Positions 9,617 to 18,668 are shown, counted from the stretch's first letter. The stretch is 64,000 nt of DNA from Virgibacillus halodenitrificans JCM 12304 (GCF_001310895.1 NZ_BAZS01000003.1:1-64000); one strand, 5' to 3'. Notes: generated by a model from the letters alone, not told the origin. Numbers and translations: made by a program.

Positions 9617-10289
9617 AGATGATTTTCGTATCGCGAATATTCATGAAAAGTTTTTAGAAAAAATTACTGGCCTCCAGGTTATCGGAAAGGCACTAAATGG
9701 AAAAGAAACGTTAGATTTTGTCAGTAAACAGGAAGTAGATTTACTACTACTGGATATTTACATGCCAGATCTGCAGGGCAATGAAATGATTCGTGATTTA
9801 AGAAAAATAAATCCTGAACTGGATATTATTATTATCTCCGCTGCTGCAGAAAAAGAGATCGTTGAAGAATCTATTCGAAATGGAGTGTTTGATTACATTT
9901 TAAAGCCAGTAAAAATAAATCAATTTTTAGAGACGATAGAACGCTATAAAACGATGAAAGGAAGAATAGCAAATCAGGAGGAGATTGATCAATCCTTCCT
10001 TGATGAATTACTCGGCAAACAAAAGCTAATGTTAGAAGAAGAAGGTACGCCAAAAGGTATTGATCCATTAACCTTAAAAAAGGTAGAGGAGATTATGGAA
10101 GCATTTGGTGAAGGACTAACCGCAGAAGAAACCGGGAAAAAAATAGGTGTGTCTAGAACAACTGCTAGAAGGTATCTTGAATATTTAATATCAGTAGGCT
10201 GTGTTACTGCTGAGTTGGAATACGGTATTGTTGGTAGGCCAGAACGAAAATATCATTATAACAAAATAAAAAAAAGTAAGAACGTCTAG
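9594..10289 (+). CDS. response regulator, CitT/DcuR/DctR family
   Basis: Cytosolic DNA-binding partner of the preceding kinase, 231 residues. The receiver has the acidic pocket (AEDD at 8-10), phosphoacceptor Asp54 in LLLLDIYMPD, and the Lys of ILKPVK near 104. The C-terminal helix-turn-helix, GLTAEETGKKIGVSRTTARR, is the type seen in regulators of citrate and malate uptake. ATG start behind GAGGAGGG inside the end of the kinase gene. A terminator overlaps its stop codon. Predicted to activate tctCBA 180 bases downstream when the ligand is sensed. Confidence 0.9.
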   Translation: MIQVLIAEDDFRIANIHEKFLEKITGLQVIGKALNGKETLDFVSKQEVDLLLLDIYMPDLQGNEMIRDLRKINPELDIIIISAAAEKEIVEESIRNGVFDYILKPVKINQFLETIERYKTMKGRIANQEEIDQSFLDELLGKQKLMLEEEGTPKGIDPLTLKKVEEIMEAFGEGLTAEETGKKIGVSRTTARRYLEYLISVGCVTAELEYGIVGRPERKYHYNKIKKSKNV

Positions 10290-10315
10290 AGATAAATCAA
10301 TCTCTAGACGTTTTT
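10282..10315 (+). terminator. terminator after the two-component operon
   Basis: An 11-bp perfect stem (10282-10292 with 10301-10311), an 8-base loop and a T run. The 5' arm contains the stop codon of the response-regulator gene. Confidence 0.85.
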
Positions 10316-10348
10316 CTATCTATAATAATGAAAATTAATTCGATCTCG

Positions 10349-10366
10349 TGAACAAAATGAACAAAA
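10349..10366 (+). promoter_or_regulatory. two adjacent 9-bp direct repeats upstream of tctC
   Basis: TGAACAAAA occurs twice head to tail (10349-10357, 10358-10366), and a looser copy follows. Tandem direct repeats in front of a transporter next to its CitT-type regulator are a plausible binding site for that regulator. Inference from position only. Confidence 0.4.
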
Positions 10367-10396
10367 TAGACATAAAAAACATTGTAAACTTTATTT

Positions 10397-10410
10397 TGGT
10401 AACGGTTACA
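10397..10410. promoter_or_regulatory. cre site (CcpA) upstream of tctCBA
   Basis: TGGTAACGGTTACA matches the cre consensus TGWNANCGNTNWCA at 13 of 14 positions and is nearly palindromic. It lies 56 bases before the tctC start, where CcpA would repress carboxylate uptake when preferred sugars are present. Confidence 0.65.
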
Positions 10411-10465
10411 AATCAGAAAAATTAAACTACATTTATGTTACTAAAGAAAAGAGGGGGAGTTATTT

Positions 10466-11473
10466 TTGAGAAAATTACTGTTTGTGTTCATACTATTTTG
10501 TTTTGTACTCGTTACAACAGCGTGTGCGTCTGAATCAAAAGAAACAAGCGGAACAGATGAAAAAAATTGGGAGCCTGAAAAACCAATCGAGTTAGTTGCA
10601 CCGGCTGGTGCTGGTGGTGGTTGGGATACTACTGCAAGAATGGCAGCAAAAGTCTTTAATGAAACGGGTATCATAGAACAGGATATTGGAGTTGTAAATA
10701 AGCCCGGAGGTGGAGGCGCGGTAGGTTGGGCCTATGTAGCAGGCCATGATGCCAGTCCTTATAATCTATTCGTAGCTTCACCTCCAATTGTACTTATTCC
10801 TTTGAATGGACAGTCAGAATATGGACATGAAGATTTTACACCACTTGCTAATATGATTGCTGATTATGCAGCATTTGCTGTGGCTAAAGATGCAAAATGG
10901 GACAATTTAAATGAGTTATTTGAAGATATGAAGAAAGACCCTGAAAGCATTACCGTTGTCGGAACTTCTTCACCTGGAAGTATGGATCATATACAGTTTG
11001 TTCAAATAGCTAAAGCAGCTGGGGTAGATATTTCAAAAATAAAATATGTGTCTGATCAGGATGGTGTAGGTCTTACCCAACTACTCAATGGTAGCGTAGA
11101 TGTATTTTCAACAGGAGTATCTGAAACTGTAGAGCAAGTAAAGGCAGGGACAATCAAAGTGTTAGGCGTAACGTCTGAAGAAAGACTGGAAGGAGAAGTA
11201 TTGGAAGATTTCCCTACCGCAAAGGAGCAAGGAATAGATGCAACGTTTGTTAACTGGAGAGGCTTCTTTGGTCCGCCTAACATGGATGAGAACGCAATAA
11301 AATATTATGAGGAAAAGTTTAAGAAATTAAGTGAATCAGAGGAGTTTGCTGAAATTCGTAAACAATATGGTTGGGATGAAATGTATATGAATAGTGAAGA
11401 ATATAAAACATTTTTAGATAAGCAAAAAGAAGAAATCAAAACATTGTTGGATGAATTAAATCTTTCTAAATAA
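10466..11473 (+). CDS. tctC: tripartite tricarboxylate transporter, substrate-binding lipoprotein
   Basis: Extracytoplasmic binding protein of the TTT family (TctC/Bug fold), 335 residues. The signal peptide ends in the lipobox TTAC (Cys20), so the mature protein is a membrane-anchored lipoprotein. Family marks are the ligand-loop VAPAGAGGGWDTTARM, NKPGGGGAVGWAY and the later SSPGSMDH. TTG start 6 bases after GAGGGGGAG. First gene of tctC-tctB-tctA; a hairpin after it may lower expression of the membrane parts. The substrate is probably citrate or another carboxylate, judging from the adjacent sensor; Bug proteins vary widely in ligand. Confidence 0.9.
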   Translation: MRKLLFVFILFCFVLVTTACASESKETSGTDEKNWEPEKPIELVAPAGAGGGWDTTARMAAKVFNETGIIEQDIGVVNKPGGGGAVGWAYVAGHDASPYNLFVASPPIVLIPLNGQSEYGHEDFTPLANMIADYAAFAVAKDAKWDNLNELFEDMKKDPESITVVGTSSPGSMDHIQFVQIAKAAGVDISKIKYVSDQDGVGLTQLLNGSVDVFSTGVSETVEQVKAGTIKVLGVTSEERLEGEVLEDFPTAKEQGIDATFVNWRGFFGPPNMDENAIKYYEEKFKKLSESEEFAEIRKQYGWDEMYMNSEEYKTFLDKQKEEIKTLLDELNLSK

Positions 11474-11484
11474 GCAGAAGAGGA

Positions 11485-11523
11485 GAAGTTAATGGATACC
11501 TCATTAACTTCCCTTTGTTTTTA
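11485..11523 (+). terminator. intercistronic hairpin between tctC and tctB
   Basis: A 10-bp stem (11485-11494 with 11502-11511) with a 7-base loop, followed by a T-rich stretch. Probably a partial terminator or mRNA-stabilizing hairpin that keeps the binding protein in excess over the permease. Confidence 0.6.
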
Positions 11524-11554
11524 ACAAGAAGAAAAATTTAGAGGTGGTGTGATT

Positions 11555-12013
11555 ATGCTAAATACATTAAACAAACGAGTCAGCTGTGTGCTTCTTCTCT
11601 TAGCTATCGGATACCTTGTGCTCGCATACCAGTTGCCAACTTACCCCTATACTCCGGTTGATGCTGATGTTATTCCAAAAGGACTTGGTTTCTTATTAGT
11701 GGGTTTAGCAATATGTCTCTATTTTGCAAAGGACTCAGAGACACAGGAACAAAAAGCTAGAAGGAATATTCCCAGAAAAGATATTGGTGCTTTGTTAGCC
11801 GTGTTTGCCTTCGTTTTTCTTTATATTACGCTTTTAGAAATACTGGGTTTTGTTGTAACTACAGCTATTTTTATTTTCTTTTGTTCTTTATTTTTAGGTT
11901 ATAGAAAGCATATTACCAATCTAATTGTTGCCATTCTATTTCCCTTATTCATGTACATTACATTTACACAATTTCTGAAAATCAGTTTACCACCAGGCAT
12001 ATTACCATTTTAG
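11555..12013 (+). CDS. tctB: tripartite tricarboxylate transporter, small membrane subunit
   Basis: A 152-residue protein with four hydrophobic helices in two pairs separated by a charged loop (SETQEQKARRNIPRKD), the TctB layout. TctB is the small membrane partner of TctA. A GTG at 11549 in frame would lie inside the ribosome site; ATG at 11555 has GAGGTGG at a spacing of 7 and is preferred. Its stop is 12 bases before tctA, so the two are coupled. Confidence 0.85.
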   Translation: MLNTLNKRVSCVLLLLAIGYLVLAYQLPTYPYTPVDADVIPKGLGFLLVGLAICLYFAKDSETQEQKARRNIPRKDIGALLAVFAFVFLYITLLEILGFVVTTAIFIFFCSLFLGYRKHITNLIVAILFPLFMYITFTQFLKISLPPGILPF

Positions 12014-12025
12014 AGGAGGCAGAAA

Positions 12026-13513
12026 ATGGGTTCAATTGAAGGAATTATGACAGGTTTTCAAGTTGCTTTCAGCATGCAGGGAATTTTATATGTATTAATT
12101 GGCGTCTTTGTAGGGACGTTTATTGGTATGATGCCAGGACTCGGGCCAATTAGTGCTATTGCAGTAATGATTCCAATTACTTTTGGGATGGACCCTACCT
12201 CAGCATTGGTAATGATGGCGGGTGTCTACTATGGGGCCATTTTTGGGGGCTCTACCTCTTCCATCTTATTAAATGCTCCTGGGGTATCTGGAACAGTAGC
12301 TACATCATTTGATGGTTACCCGATGGCACAGCAGGGGAAGGCTGGAAAAGCTTTAGCGATTGCAGCTATATCATCCTTTGTTGGTGGGACTGTGAGTGTC
12401 GTGTTATTAATGTTACTTGCTCCCGTACTATCAAGTGTTGCTATTTCCTTTGGTCCACCAGCATATTTTGCGTTAATGTTTATGGGACTAACTGCAATAA
12501 CTAGTCTATCTGAAGGCTCAACAATTAAAGCATTAATATCTGCAGTGGTTGGTTTTATGGTTGTGACAATTGGTATTGATGCACAAACAGGAACGCAACG
12601 TTTTACCTTTGGAAATGTGAATTTACTAGAAGGATTGGATTTTCTAGTCATTGCATTAGGCTTGTTTGCATTAGCAGAAGTTTGCTCACTAGTTATTAAC
12701 CGAAAAGATTTATCGATGGAAAATGCTCATAAACTGGGCAGCTTACGAATAACTAAAAAAGAGTTTAAAGAAATGAGCGGACCAATGACGCGTCAGTCCT
12801 TTCTTGGTTTCATACTCGGGGTGCTACCAGGTGCTGGAGCCACGATAGCTTCTTTTATTGCATACATAACTGAAAAGAAAATAGCAAAGCACCCAGAGGA
12901 GTTTGGAAAAGGATCTATAAAAGGAGTGGCAGCACCAGAAACAGCAAATAATGCTGCTACAAGCGGTGCATTTGTTCCACTATTAAGTTTAGGTATACCA
13001 GGTTCAGGAACTACTGCTGTAATGCTTGGCGCATTTCTAGTTTTAGGAGTACAGCCTGGTCCTTTGCTAATGACAGATCGGCCGGAGATATTCTGGGGCA
13101 TCATTGCAAGTATGTACATTGGTAACGTGTTTTTACTGATTCTAAATTTGCCGTTAATACCTTATATTGCTAAGGTACTTAAGATTCCGCGCCCGCTACT
13201 GATATCTCTTGTCATTATGTTTAGTATTATAGGTGTTTATGCTATCAGTTTTAATACATTTGATCTGTATATGCTATTATTATTTGGTGTAGTTGGGTTT
13301 ATAATGAGGCTTTATGCTTTTCCGGCTCCGCCATTTATTTTAGCGTTCATTCTTGGAGGAATGATGGAGCAAGCCTTTAGACAATCATTAACAATTTCTA
13401 ATGGAAGTCTATTTATTTTCGTACAAGAACCAATTGCACTTACTTTACTTATCATCGCTTTCTTATCTTTTATTTTTCCATTAATAAAGCTACTAAGAAA
13501 GCGTCAAGCATAG
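12026..13513 (+). CDS. tctA: tripartite tricarboxylate transporter, large permease subunit
   Basis: The 495-residue integral membrane permease that moves substrate delivered by TctC, driven by an ion gradient. Clear TctA signatures are GMMPGLGPISAIA near residue 34, FGGSTSSILLNAPG near 74, the second-half repeat GVLPGAGATIASFIAY near 266, and LGIPGSGTTAVMLGA near 323. There are about ten to twelve membrane segments in two related halves. ATG start behind AGAGGAGGC. Last gene of the operon, followed by a terminator. Confidence 0.93.
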   Translation: MGSIEGIMTGFQVAFSMQGILYVLIGVFVGTFIGMMPGLGPISAIAVMIPITFGMDPTSALVMMAGVYYGAIFGGSTSSILLNAPGVSGTVATSFDGYPMAQQGKAGKALAIAAISSFVGGTVSVVLLMLLAPVLSSVAISFGPPAYFALMFMGLTAITSLSEGSTIKALISAVVGFMVVTIGIDAQTGTQRFTFGNVNLLEGLDFLVIALGLFALAEVCSLVINRKDLSMENAHKLGSLRITKKEFKEMSGPMTRQSFLGFILGVLPGAGATIASFIAYITEKKIAKHPEEFGKGSIKGVAAPETANNAATSGAFVPLLSLGIPGSGTTAVMLGAFLVLGVQPGPLLMTDRPEIFWGIIASMYIGNVFLLILNLPLIPYIAKVLKIPRPLLISLVIMFSIIGVYAISFNTFDLYMLLLFGVVGFIMRLYAFPAPPFILAFILGGMMEQAFRQSLTISNGSLFIFVQEPIALTLLIIAFLSFIFPLIKLLRKRQA

Positions 13514-13538
13514 TGGTTTAGTTAAATAATGTAAATAA

Positions 13539-13573
13539 AAAAGGTATTGACCCAAACAGGATCAATACCTTTT
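13539..13573. terminator. bidirectional terminator between tctA and the HAD phosphatase
   Basis: A 12-bp perfect stem (13539-13550 with 13562-13573) flanked by A and T runs, serving two converging genes. Confidence 0.8.
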
Positions 13574-13590
13574 CATTTTTTTCACATTTA

Positions 13591-14376
13591 CTATTTTACT
13601 AAGCCCAATTTTCTTAAACCGTTGTATATTCCTGAATCCGTCACTGCAGTAGTTTGATGTTTGGCGTATTCGACTAAATCCGGGTGTCCGTCGCTCATTG
13701 CAAAACCTTCCCCAACTGCCATTAACATTTCTTTGTCATTCATTCCATCTCCAAACGCGATGGCTTTCTCCCGGGGGATTTCTAATCTGTCGAGTAATTT
13801 TTTTACTGCTTCGCCTTTGTTAACTTGATTACGAATAATGTCATAGCTGTTCTGTGCCCCATCAACATTGACAGGAGAAAGCCTTATATCAGGTTCTATC
13901 TCATAATTTTGAGCTTGACCTTCACTAACATTAATCACCGTTGCTCCTAATATATCACTCGAGACTCCATCATGATAAGTATCATTTTTCACTAGTTGAA
14001 ATGTTTCAATGAATTTCTGTACGACTTCTTTTTCCAAGGAAGTAAAATAATTCTTATCCCTGGAGTAGAGTACCATATCATGTTGAAGCTCTTCGGATAT
14101 TTGGAGGAATTCCTCTACAGACTTTCTTCGCATTGGTTCATTTATAATTGTTTCATTTTGATAAACAGCAAATGCTCCATTATAGCCAATATAGGAACTT
14201 ATCTCCAAATCACGTGCCAGCTTTTCTACTTCGTGAAGTGGTCTGCCAGTTGCCAGGAATACCTCAATACCTTGATCTTTCACTTGTTTAATCGCATTTT
14301 TGGTAGTTGTTTCATAGGTGTGATCTGGTTTTAGTATGGTTCCATCTATATCTAAAAAAAGTATTTTATACGTCAT
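13591..14376 (-). CDS. Cof-type HAD-superfamily phosphatase
   Basis: A 261-residue cytosolic sugar- or flavin-phosphate phosphatase of HAD subclass IIB. The nucleophile motif FLDIDGTI is at residues 6-13, followed by ATGRPL (motif II Thr) and the C-terminal GDGMNDKEML with the metal-binding Asp pair. The cap lies in the middle. The reading frame extends upstream to 14448, but ATG at 14376 has AAAGGAG at a suitable distance and starts directly before the first strand. The substrate is not predictable; B. subtilis has several paralogs. Confidence 0.88.
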   Translation of the reverse strand: MTYKILFLDIDGTILKPDHTYETTTKNAIKQVKDQGIEVFLATGRPLHEVEKLARDLEISSYIGYNGAFAVYQNETIINEPMRRKSVEEFLQISEELQHDMVLYSRDKNYFTSLEKEVVQKFIETFQLVKNDTYHDGVSSDILGATVINVSEGQAQNYEIEPDIRLSPVNVDGAQNSYDIIRNQVNKGEAVKKLLDRLEIPREKAIAFGDGMNDKEMLMAVGEGFAMSDGHPDLVEYAKHQTTAVTDSGIYNGLRKLGLVK

Positions 14377-14481
14377 TCTTGTAGCTCCTTTACCTGTTGG
14401 ATATAGAAAAAGTCTAGCACAATAAACATATAAATGCAGGTAAAACAAAAAGCAGCCACTCAGGACTGCTTTGTTTATCGA

Positions 14482-16178
14482 TTATAGAGATGTATCATCC
14501 ACTTGATCGAGCCATTCCTCAATAGTTTGAACAACTGCTTCTATGGTTCCTTCTTTAAAAGGTGACTGAAGGTTTGCTGATTCCAATAAACCCAGGAAGG
14601 ATTTAGATCCACCTAATTTACATAGTTTTAAATAATCCTCCCAAGCTTCCTGATAATTTTCTTGCGATCGTTTCCAAAATTGGAAGGCGCAGATCTGAGC
14701 AAGAGTATAATCAATATAATAAAAAGGTACCTCGTAAATATGTCCTTGCGTTGCCAGAAGCCACCTGCTGCTAAGTAAGCATTGTTGTCATATTCTCTAT
14801 GAGGAAGGTAAATTTCCTCAAGCTTTTTCCAAGCTTTTTTTCGATCAGATGGTGTCCATTCCGGATTTTCATAAACTTGATGTTGAAATTCATCTACTGC
14901 TACACCATAAGGGATAAACTGCAATCCATCTGCCAGATGAGTATATTTATATTTGTCTGTTTCCTCTTTGAAAAAAAGTTCCATCCATGGCCATGTGAAG
15001 AACTCCATACTCATAGAGTGAATCTCTGCAGATTCGTAGGTTGGCCAAATGTATTCCGGTATACCAATATTTCTGCTGGAATAAACTTGAAATGCGTGGC
15101 CAGCCTCATGTGTTAGTACATCAACATCACCTGAGGTACCATTAAAGTTGGCAAAAATAAATGGTGCTTGATAATCCTCAACAAATGTACAATATCCACC
15201 TGCCTCTTTTCCCTTTTTGGCTTCCAAATCCATGAGATTGCGATCTAGCATATACTGGAAGAAGTCTTTAGTTTCAAGAGAAAGTTCTTCGTACATTTTT
15301 TTTCCGTTTTCAATAATCCATTGAGGGTCGCCTTTAGGCTTTGCATTTCCACCCTTAAATTTAAAGTTTTCATCATGGAATTTTAGTGTGTTTACACCAA
15401 TCCGTTTTTTCTGTTTTTCATAAAGCTTACTTACCAGCGGAACAATTACTTCTCGAACTTGTTTTCTGAACTTCTCAACCATGGTTGTATCATAGTCAAC
15501 ACGTAACATCCGAATATATCCAAGTTCTATGAAATTCTTATAGCCTAGCGTTGTAGCAATTTTATGCCTGATCTTAACAAGCTTGTCATATAAATCATCA
15601 AATTCTCCTTGGTGTTTTTCAAAAAAACCTGTACTAGCTTGAATAGCCTTTTTCCGGGTTTCCCGATCCTGGTCTTGGGCAAAAGGTGAAAGCTGTGCTA
15701 AAGTATAAACTTCACCTTGAAATTCTACCTGAGCAGATGCAACCAGTTTTGCATATGCAGATGTTAATTTATTTTCCTCCTTTAGCAGTTGGATAACTTC
15801 TTCGGAAAAAGCTTTGATGGTGTAATCAGCAATATCGAATAATTGCTTTCCCCATTTTTTTTCTAATTCAAGTCGAAAAGGAGATTTAATAAGCTCTTTA
15901 TAAAAAGCAGTATGTAAAGCGGTTATTTCCGGATCAATGTCATCAAAAAAATCCCTTTCCTTTTGGTAAAACTCATCATTCGTATCAATAGAAGAACGTA
16001 TATAGACGATATTGAAAAGGCTTGATAGTCTATTTCGCTGTTCATTTATCTTTTCAATTGCCTTATTCGCTTCAGAAACGGATGAGGCCTTCCTGAAATT
16101 AGCAAGAAATTTATAAAAAAGCTCCTGTTCCTTTTTTATGTCTGGCCTTACATATACAAAGTTTTCAAATGTCTTCAT
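14482..16178 (-). pseudogene. M3 family oligoendopeptidase, frameshifted near the C-terminus
   Basis: A zinc peptidase of the thimet/PepF group that cleaves short peptides in the cytosol. The intact frame from 16178 gives the zinc site HEAGH (residues 357-361) and the third ligand Glu385 in SAEIHS. At about 14747-14751 (residue 477) one base is missing: after GGFWQR the frame changes and ends at 14628, while the -1 frame continues with the expected GHIYEVPFYYIDYTLAQ and runs to a stop at 14482. The restored length, 565 residues, equals that of Bacillus homologs. The lost part holds the conserved His/Tyr substrate-binding segment, so a truncated product would probably be inactive. Sequencing error is possible. 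Confidence 0.88.
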
Positions 16179-16329
16179 CGTGTTCCTCCTTTTGTACTTA
16201 AATAAAATATTTCGACATAATAGTGATAACTCCTTTTAATTGTATGAAAAAAAGGCGTATTCGCCAAACGATTAACGGTAATGTATGATAAACTGTGATT
16301 ATTAGTATATTAAAAGAAAGGTCGATTAT

Positions 16330-16560
16330 ATGAACTCAAAATTTGAAATTACTAAAGAACAGAAAGAAGAAATGGCTGGTCATATTCAAGCTTATTTTGA
16401 ACAAGAGCGCGGAGAGGATATAGGAAATTTAGCAGCGTTAATGTTTCTTGATTTCTTTATGGATAAATTAGCACCAGTTTTTTATAATCTTGGGGTAGAG
16501 GATTCTCATACGTATATGACAGAGAAATTAGATGATTTGTTTGCAATTCAAAAAGTTTAA
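16330..16560 (+). CDS. DUF2164 family protein
   Basis: A 76-residue, mostly helical acidic protein. The pattern KEQKEEM-IQ-YF-ERGEDIGNLAA-FLDF and the later YNLGVEDSHTYM-EKLDDL matches the DUF2164 family of small proteins. No function is known. ATG start behind AAAGAAAGG. Neighbours on the same strand are ywbE-like and a small membrane protein. Confidence 0.75.
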   Translation: MNSKFEITKEQKEEMAGHIQAYFEQERGEDIGNLAALMFLDFFMDKLAPVFYNLGVEDSHTYMTEKLDDLFAIQKV

Positions 16561-16600
16561 AAAGGTATAGGTGCATTGTTAAGTAAAGGAGAATTAATTT

Positions 16601-16807
16601 ATGGTAGTAGATGGAAGGTACCGTGAAAACATCCATCCAGACATGGAAGTGGAAATCGTATTAAAAAAAGACCAACGTACGGGGAAATTGACAAGCGGAG
16701 TTGTAAAGGATTTACTAACAAATTCGTCTTATCATCCTCACGGCATTAAAGTACGCCTCACAGATGGACAAGTAGGAAGAGTGTATACGAATACGTCTAT
16801 TGTGTGA
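16601..16807 (+). CDS. ywbE: YwbE family protein
   Basis: A 68-residue basic protein with the YwbE (DUF2196) pattern: GMEVEIVLKKDQRTGKLT-like core, then SSYHPHGIKVRL and DGQVGRVY. Small beta-barrel-like cytosolic protein of unknown role, conserved across Firmicutes and some proteobacteria. ATG start behind AAAGGAG. It is 40 bases after the DUF2164 gene and may share its transcript. Confidence 0.85.
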   Translation: MVVDGRYRENIHPDMEVEIVLKKDQRTGKLTSGVVKDLLTNSSYHPHGIKVRLTDGQVGRVYTNTSIV

Positions 16808-16887
16808 AAATACCTTTGTGCAATTGACTTTAATGTGCTTCAATTGTAGACTATATATAGCACTATATTAATTTATGAGGTGAAAGT

Positions 16888-17172
16888 ATGGCTAGTTCAG
16901 TAATCATTATTGGCGCAATCTTGGCAGCAATAGTTATCATTGTGAATTTGGTTGTCTCCAAGGCCACATCAAAAGAAAAGTTCACAGGTTACTTTCCTAG
17001 TGTAATTGTAGCTTTGGCTGGTTTCGCATTCCTATTCATGGCACCAATTGTTGAAAAAGTTGACATGATGGGTGCCGGCTATGGAGGCTGGGGAATTGCC
17101 TGCCTGTTTGCAGCTGCCCTTGGTTTTATAATTACATCCCTTGTGGAATCTTATGCCAATGTAAAAGCGTAA
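16888..17172 (+). CDS. small membrane protein with three predicted helices, YesK-like
   Basis: A 94-residue hydrophobic protein with membrane segments at about 3-23, 36-56 and 67-87, and a short cytosolic loop SKATSKEKF. A glycine-rich GAGYGGWG precedes the third helix. It resembles the small YesK-type membrane proteins of Bacilli in size and topology, but I cannot name a function. ATG start behind GAGGTG, with a strong terminator directly after the gene. Confidence 0.65.
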   Translation: MASSVIIIGAILAAIVIIVNLVVSKATSKEKFTGYFPSVIVALAGFAFLFMAPIVEKVDMMGAGYGGWGIACLFAAALGFIITSLVESYANVKA

Positions 17173-17181
17173 GATAAACAG

Positions 17182-17213
17182 AAAAAAGAGCGAGATTATC
17201 GCTCTTTTTTTGT
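17182..17213 (+). terminator. terminator after the small membrane protein gene
   Basis: A 12-bp stem (17182-17193 with 17199-17210) and a T run of eight. Confidence 0.85.
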
Positions 17214-17302
17214 TTAGTAACACTTGGAATAGGAAACTTATTTAGCAGTAGTCGAACAAGTTCATTAGCTCATGCTAGATGAAGAATAAGTAATATAAAA
17301 GA

Positions 17303-18160
17303 CTATTTCAGGTACGTCTGTCCCTCTCTTTGTTCTACCTTGCCTTCCTTCATCAGCTTTCCAAGTGCACGTTTAAACGCAGATTTACTAATATTAAAGG
17401 TGCCAAGGATATCCTCGGGATCACTTTTATCACTAAAAGGAATTACGCCTCCACTGGTTTCTAAATGTGTTAGAATTGCGTCAGCATCATCGCCCATACT
17501 ATGTTGTTTTAAAGGTCGAAGTGAGATGTTTAGGGTTCCGTCAGGTTTAACCTCAATTATGCGCCCACGTACATATTCGCCAAGACGCGGTTCTGTTTTA
17601 CGCTCTGTATGATGAATAAATCCACGATAACTGTGCTCTGTGATTATTGCGGCACCCTCTCTGCTTGTGTGATAAACAGTACCGTTGACTGGCTGATTTA
17701 ATAATTCTGCATCCTGTGTAAATTCAAATTTACGAAAGATTATTCCTTCTGATGCTGGTATGGCAAGTAACCGATCCTTTTGGTCTTTTCCAAGTGTAAC
17801 ATAGAGTCGGTCTCCAGTTTGTGGCCATACATTTTCAAACAGTGGAAGATCATCCTTGGATACCAGTATTTCTTTTGTTGTGCCAATATCAACAAAAACA
17901 CCAAGGTTTGGAACTACTTCTACAACTTCAGCCCAGTCATATATGTCCATTTGAATGTTAGGTAATTTTGTTGTTGCAATCTTATTCCCTTTTTTATCGA
18001 CATATAAAAAGACGTTAACTTTTTGGTCTGCTTCCAGTTCCATATCACTTTCATTGTGATGGAGTAAAACTTCCTCCGTTTCTTTTTTTAATACATAGCC
18101 GGTTTCAATTTTTCTGTCCACTATCATTGTTTGAATGGTACCTACTTGTAATGAATTCAT
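17303..18160 (-). CDS. cvfB: S1-like RNA-binding protein CvfB (YitL)
   Basis: A 285-residue protein built from repeated S1/OB folds and a C-terminal winged helix, as in CvfB of Staphylococcus (virulence regulator B) and B. subtilis YitL. Seen are an OB segment at the start, GVFVDIGTTKEILV near 93, AAIITEHSYRGFIHHTE with RLGEYVRGRIIEVKPDGTLNISLRP (S1 domain), and the winged helix DPEDILGTFNISKSAFKRALGKLMKEG. Probably binds RNA in the cytosol. The frame is open to 18235, but ATG at 18160 has AAGAAGG before it and fits the family. It is preceded by an unusually long, hairpin-rich leader. Confidence 0.88.
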   Translation of the reverse strand: MNSLQVGTIQTMIVDRKIETGYVLKKETEEVLLHHNESDMELEADQKVNVFLYVDKKGNKIATTKLPNIQMDIYDWAEVVEVVPNLGVFVDIGTTKEILVSKDDLPLFENVWPQTGDRLYVTLGKDQKDRLLAIPASEGIIFRKFEFTQDAELLNQPVNGTVYHTSREGAAIITEHSYRGFIHHTERKTEPRLGEYVRGRIIEVKPDGTLNISLRPLKQHSMGDDADAILTHLETSGGVIPFSDKSDPEDILGTFNISKSAFKRALGKLMKEGKVEQREGQTYLK

Positions 18161-18185
18161 TTTAATAACCTTCTTTCTATTGGAA

Positions 18186-18544
18186 AAGGGGCACTCCTTA
18201 TTAAGAGTACCCCTTTGATTTCTAAAGTAACACATAAGTTTTAATTTTATTTTTAGCCCGAAAGTTTCGGGTGGGAAATTCTATCTCAACTTTTATATAT
18301 TCAGCATGTTTATCTAAGGAGTTAATACTCCGGATAAAATTTCGCTTAACCGCGGTACGTGTTCCACTGGGTGTTCTCTAACTTAAGCAACGTAAGCCCT
18401 ACCTGCTCTTACGTCCTTGCGACCCCTTAGTCGCGCCAGTGTGAATAAGCATCATCAAAAACATTTTGCAGAATGCCAGATCACTTATTTGCTACTTCAC
18501 TTTGTTAACTTAACTATATTCTCACAGAAACATTAATTTGTCAA
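18186..18544 (-). ncRNA. candidate structured leader or small RNA upstream of cvfB
   Basis: The gap 18161-18668 has no ORF. On the minus strand a TTGACA (plus 18539-18544) with weak -10 candidates at 18513-18521 is followed by five successive hairpins: GCGAC/GTCGC, ACGTAAG/CTTACGT, GGAGT/ACTCC, CCCGAAA/TTTCGGG and GGGGTACTC/GAGTGCCCC (18186-18211). The last ends with CCCCTTTTCC just before the cvfB ribosome site. This could be a cis-regulatory leader or a separate RNA. I recognise no known riboswitch or RNA family. Confidence 0.4.
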
Positions 18545-18621
18545 ATCCTTTAAGTTTTTTTCAGTTTATCTACATTATGAATGAGTGTAAGATATCAAAA
18601 TATAGCTTGAGGTAAAAATAA

Positions 18622-18652
18622 AACACGTGCATGTGTATTGGGCACGTGTTAA
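18622..18652 (-). terminator. terminator of the CsbD-like gene
   Basis: A 9-bp perfect stem AACACGTGC/GCACGTGTT (18622-18630 with 18642-18650). On the minus strand it is followed by TTATTTTT. Confidence 0.8.
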
Positions 18653-18668
18653 ATGTGAGGGAAATCCA

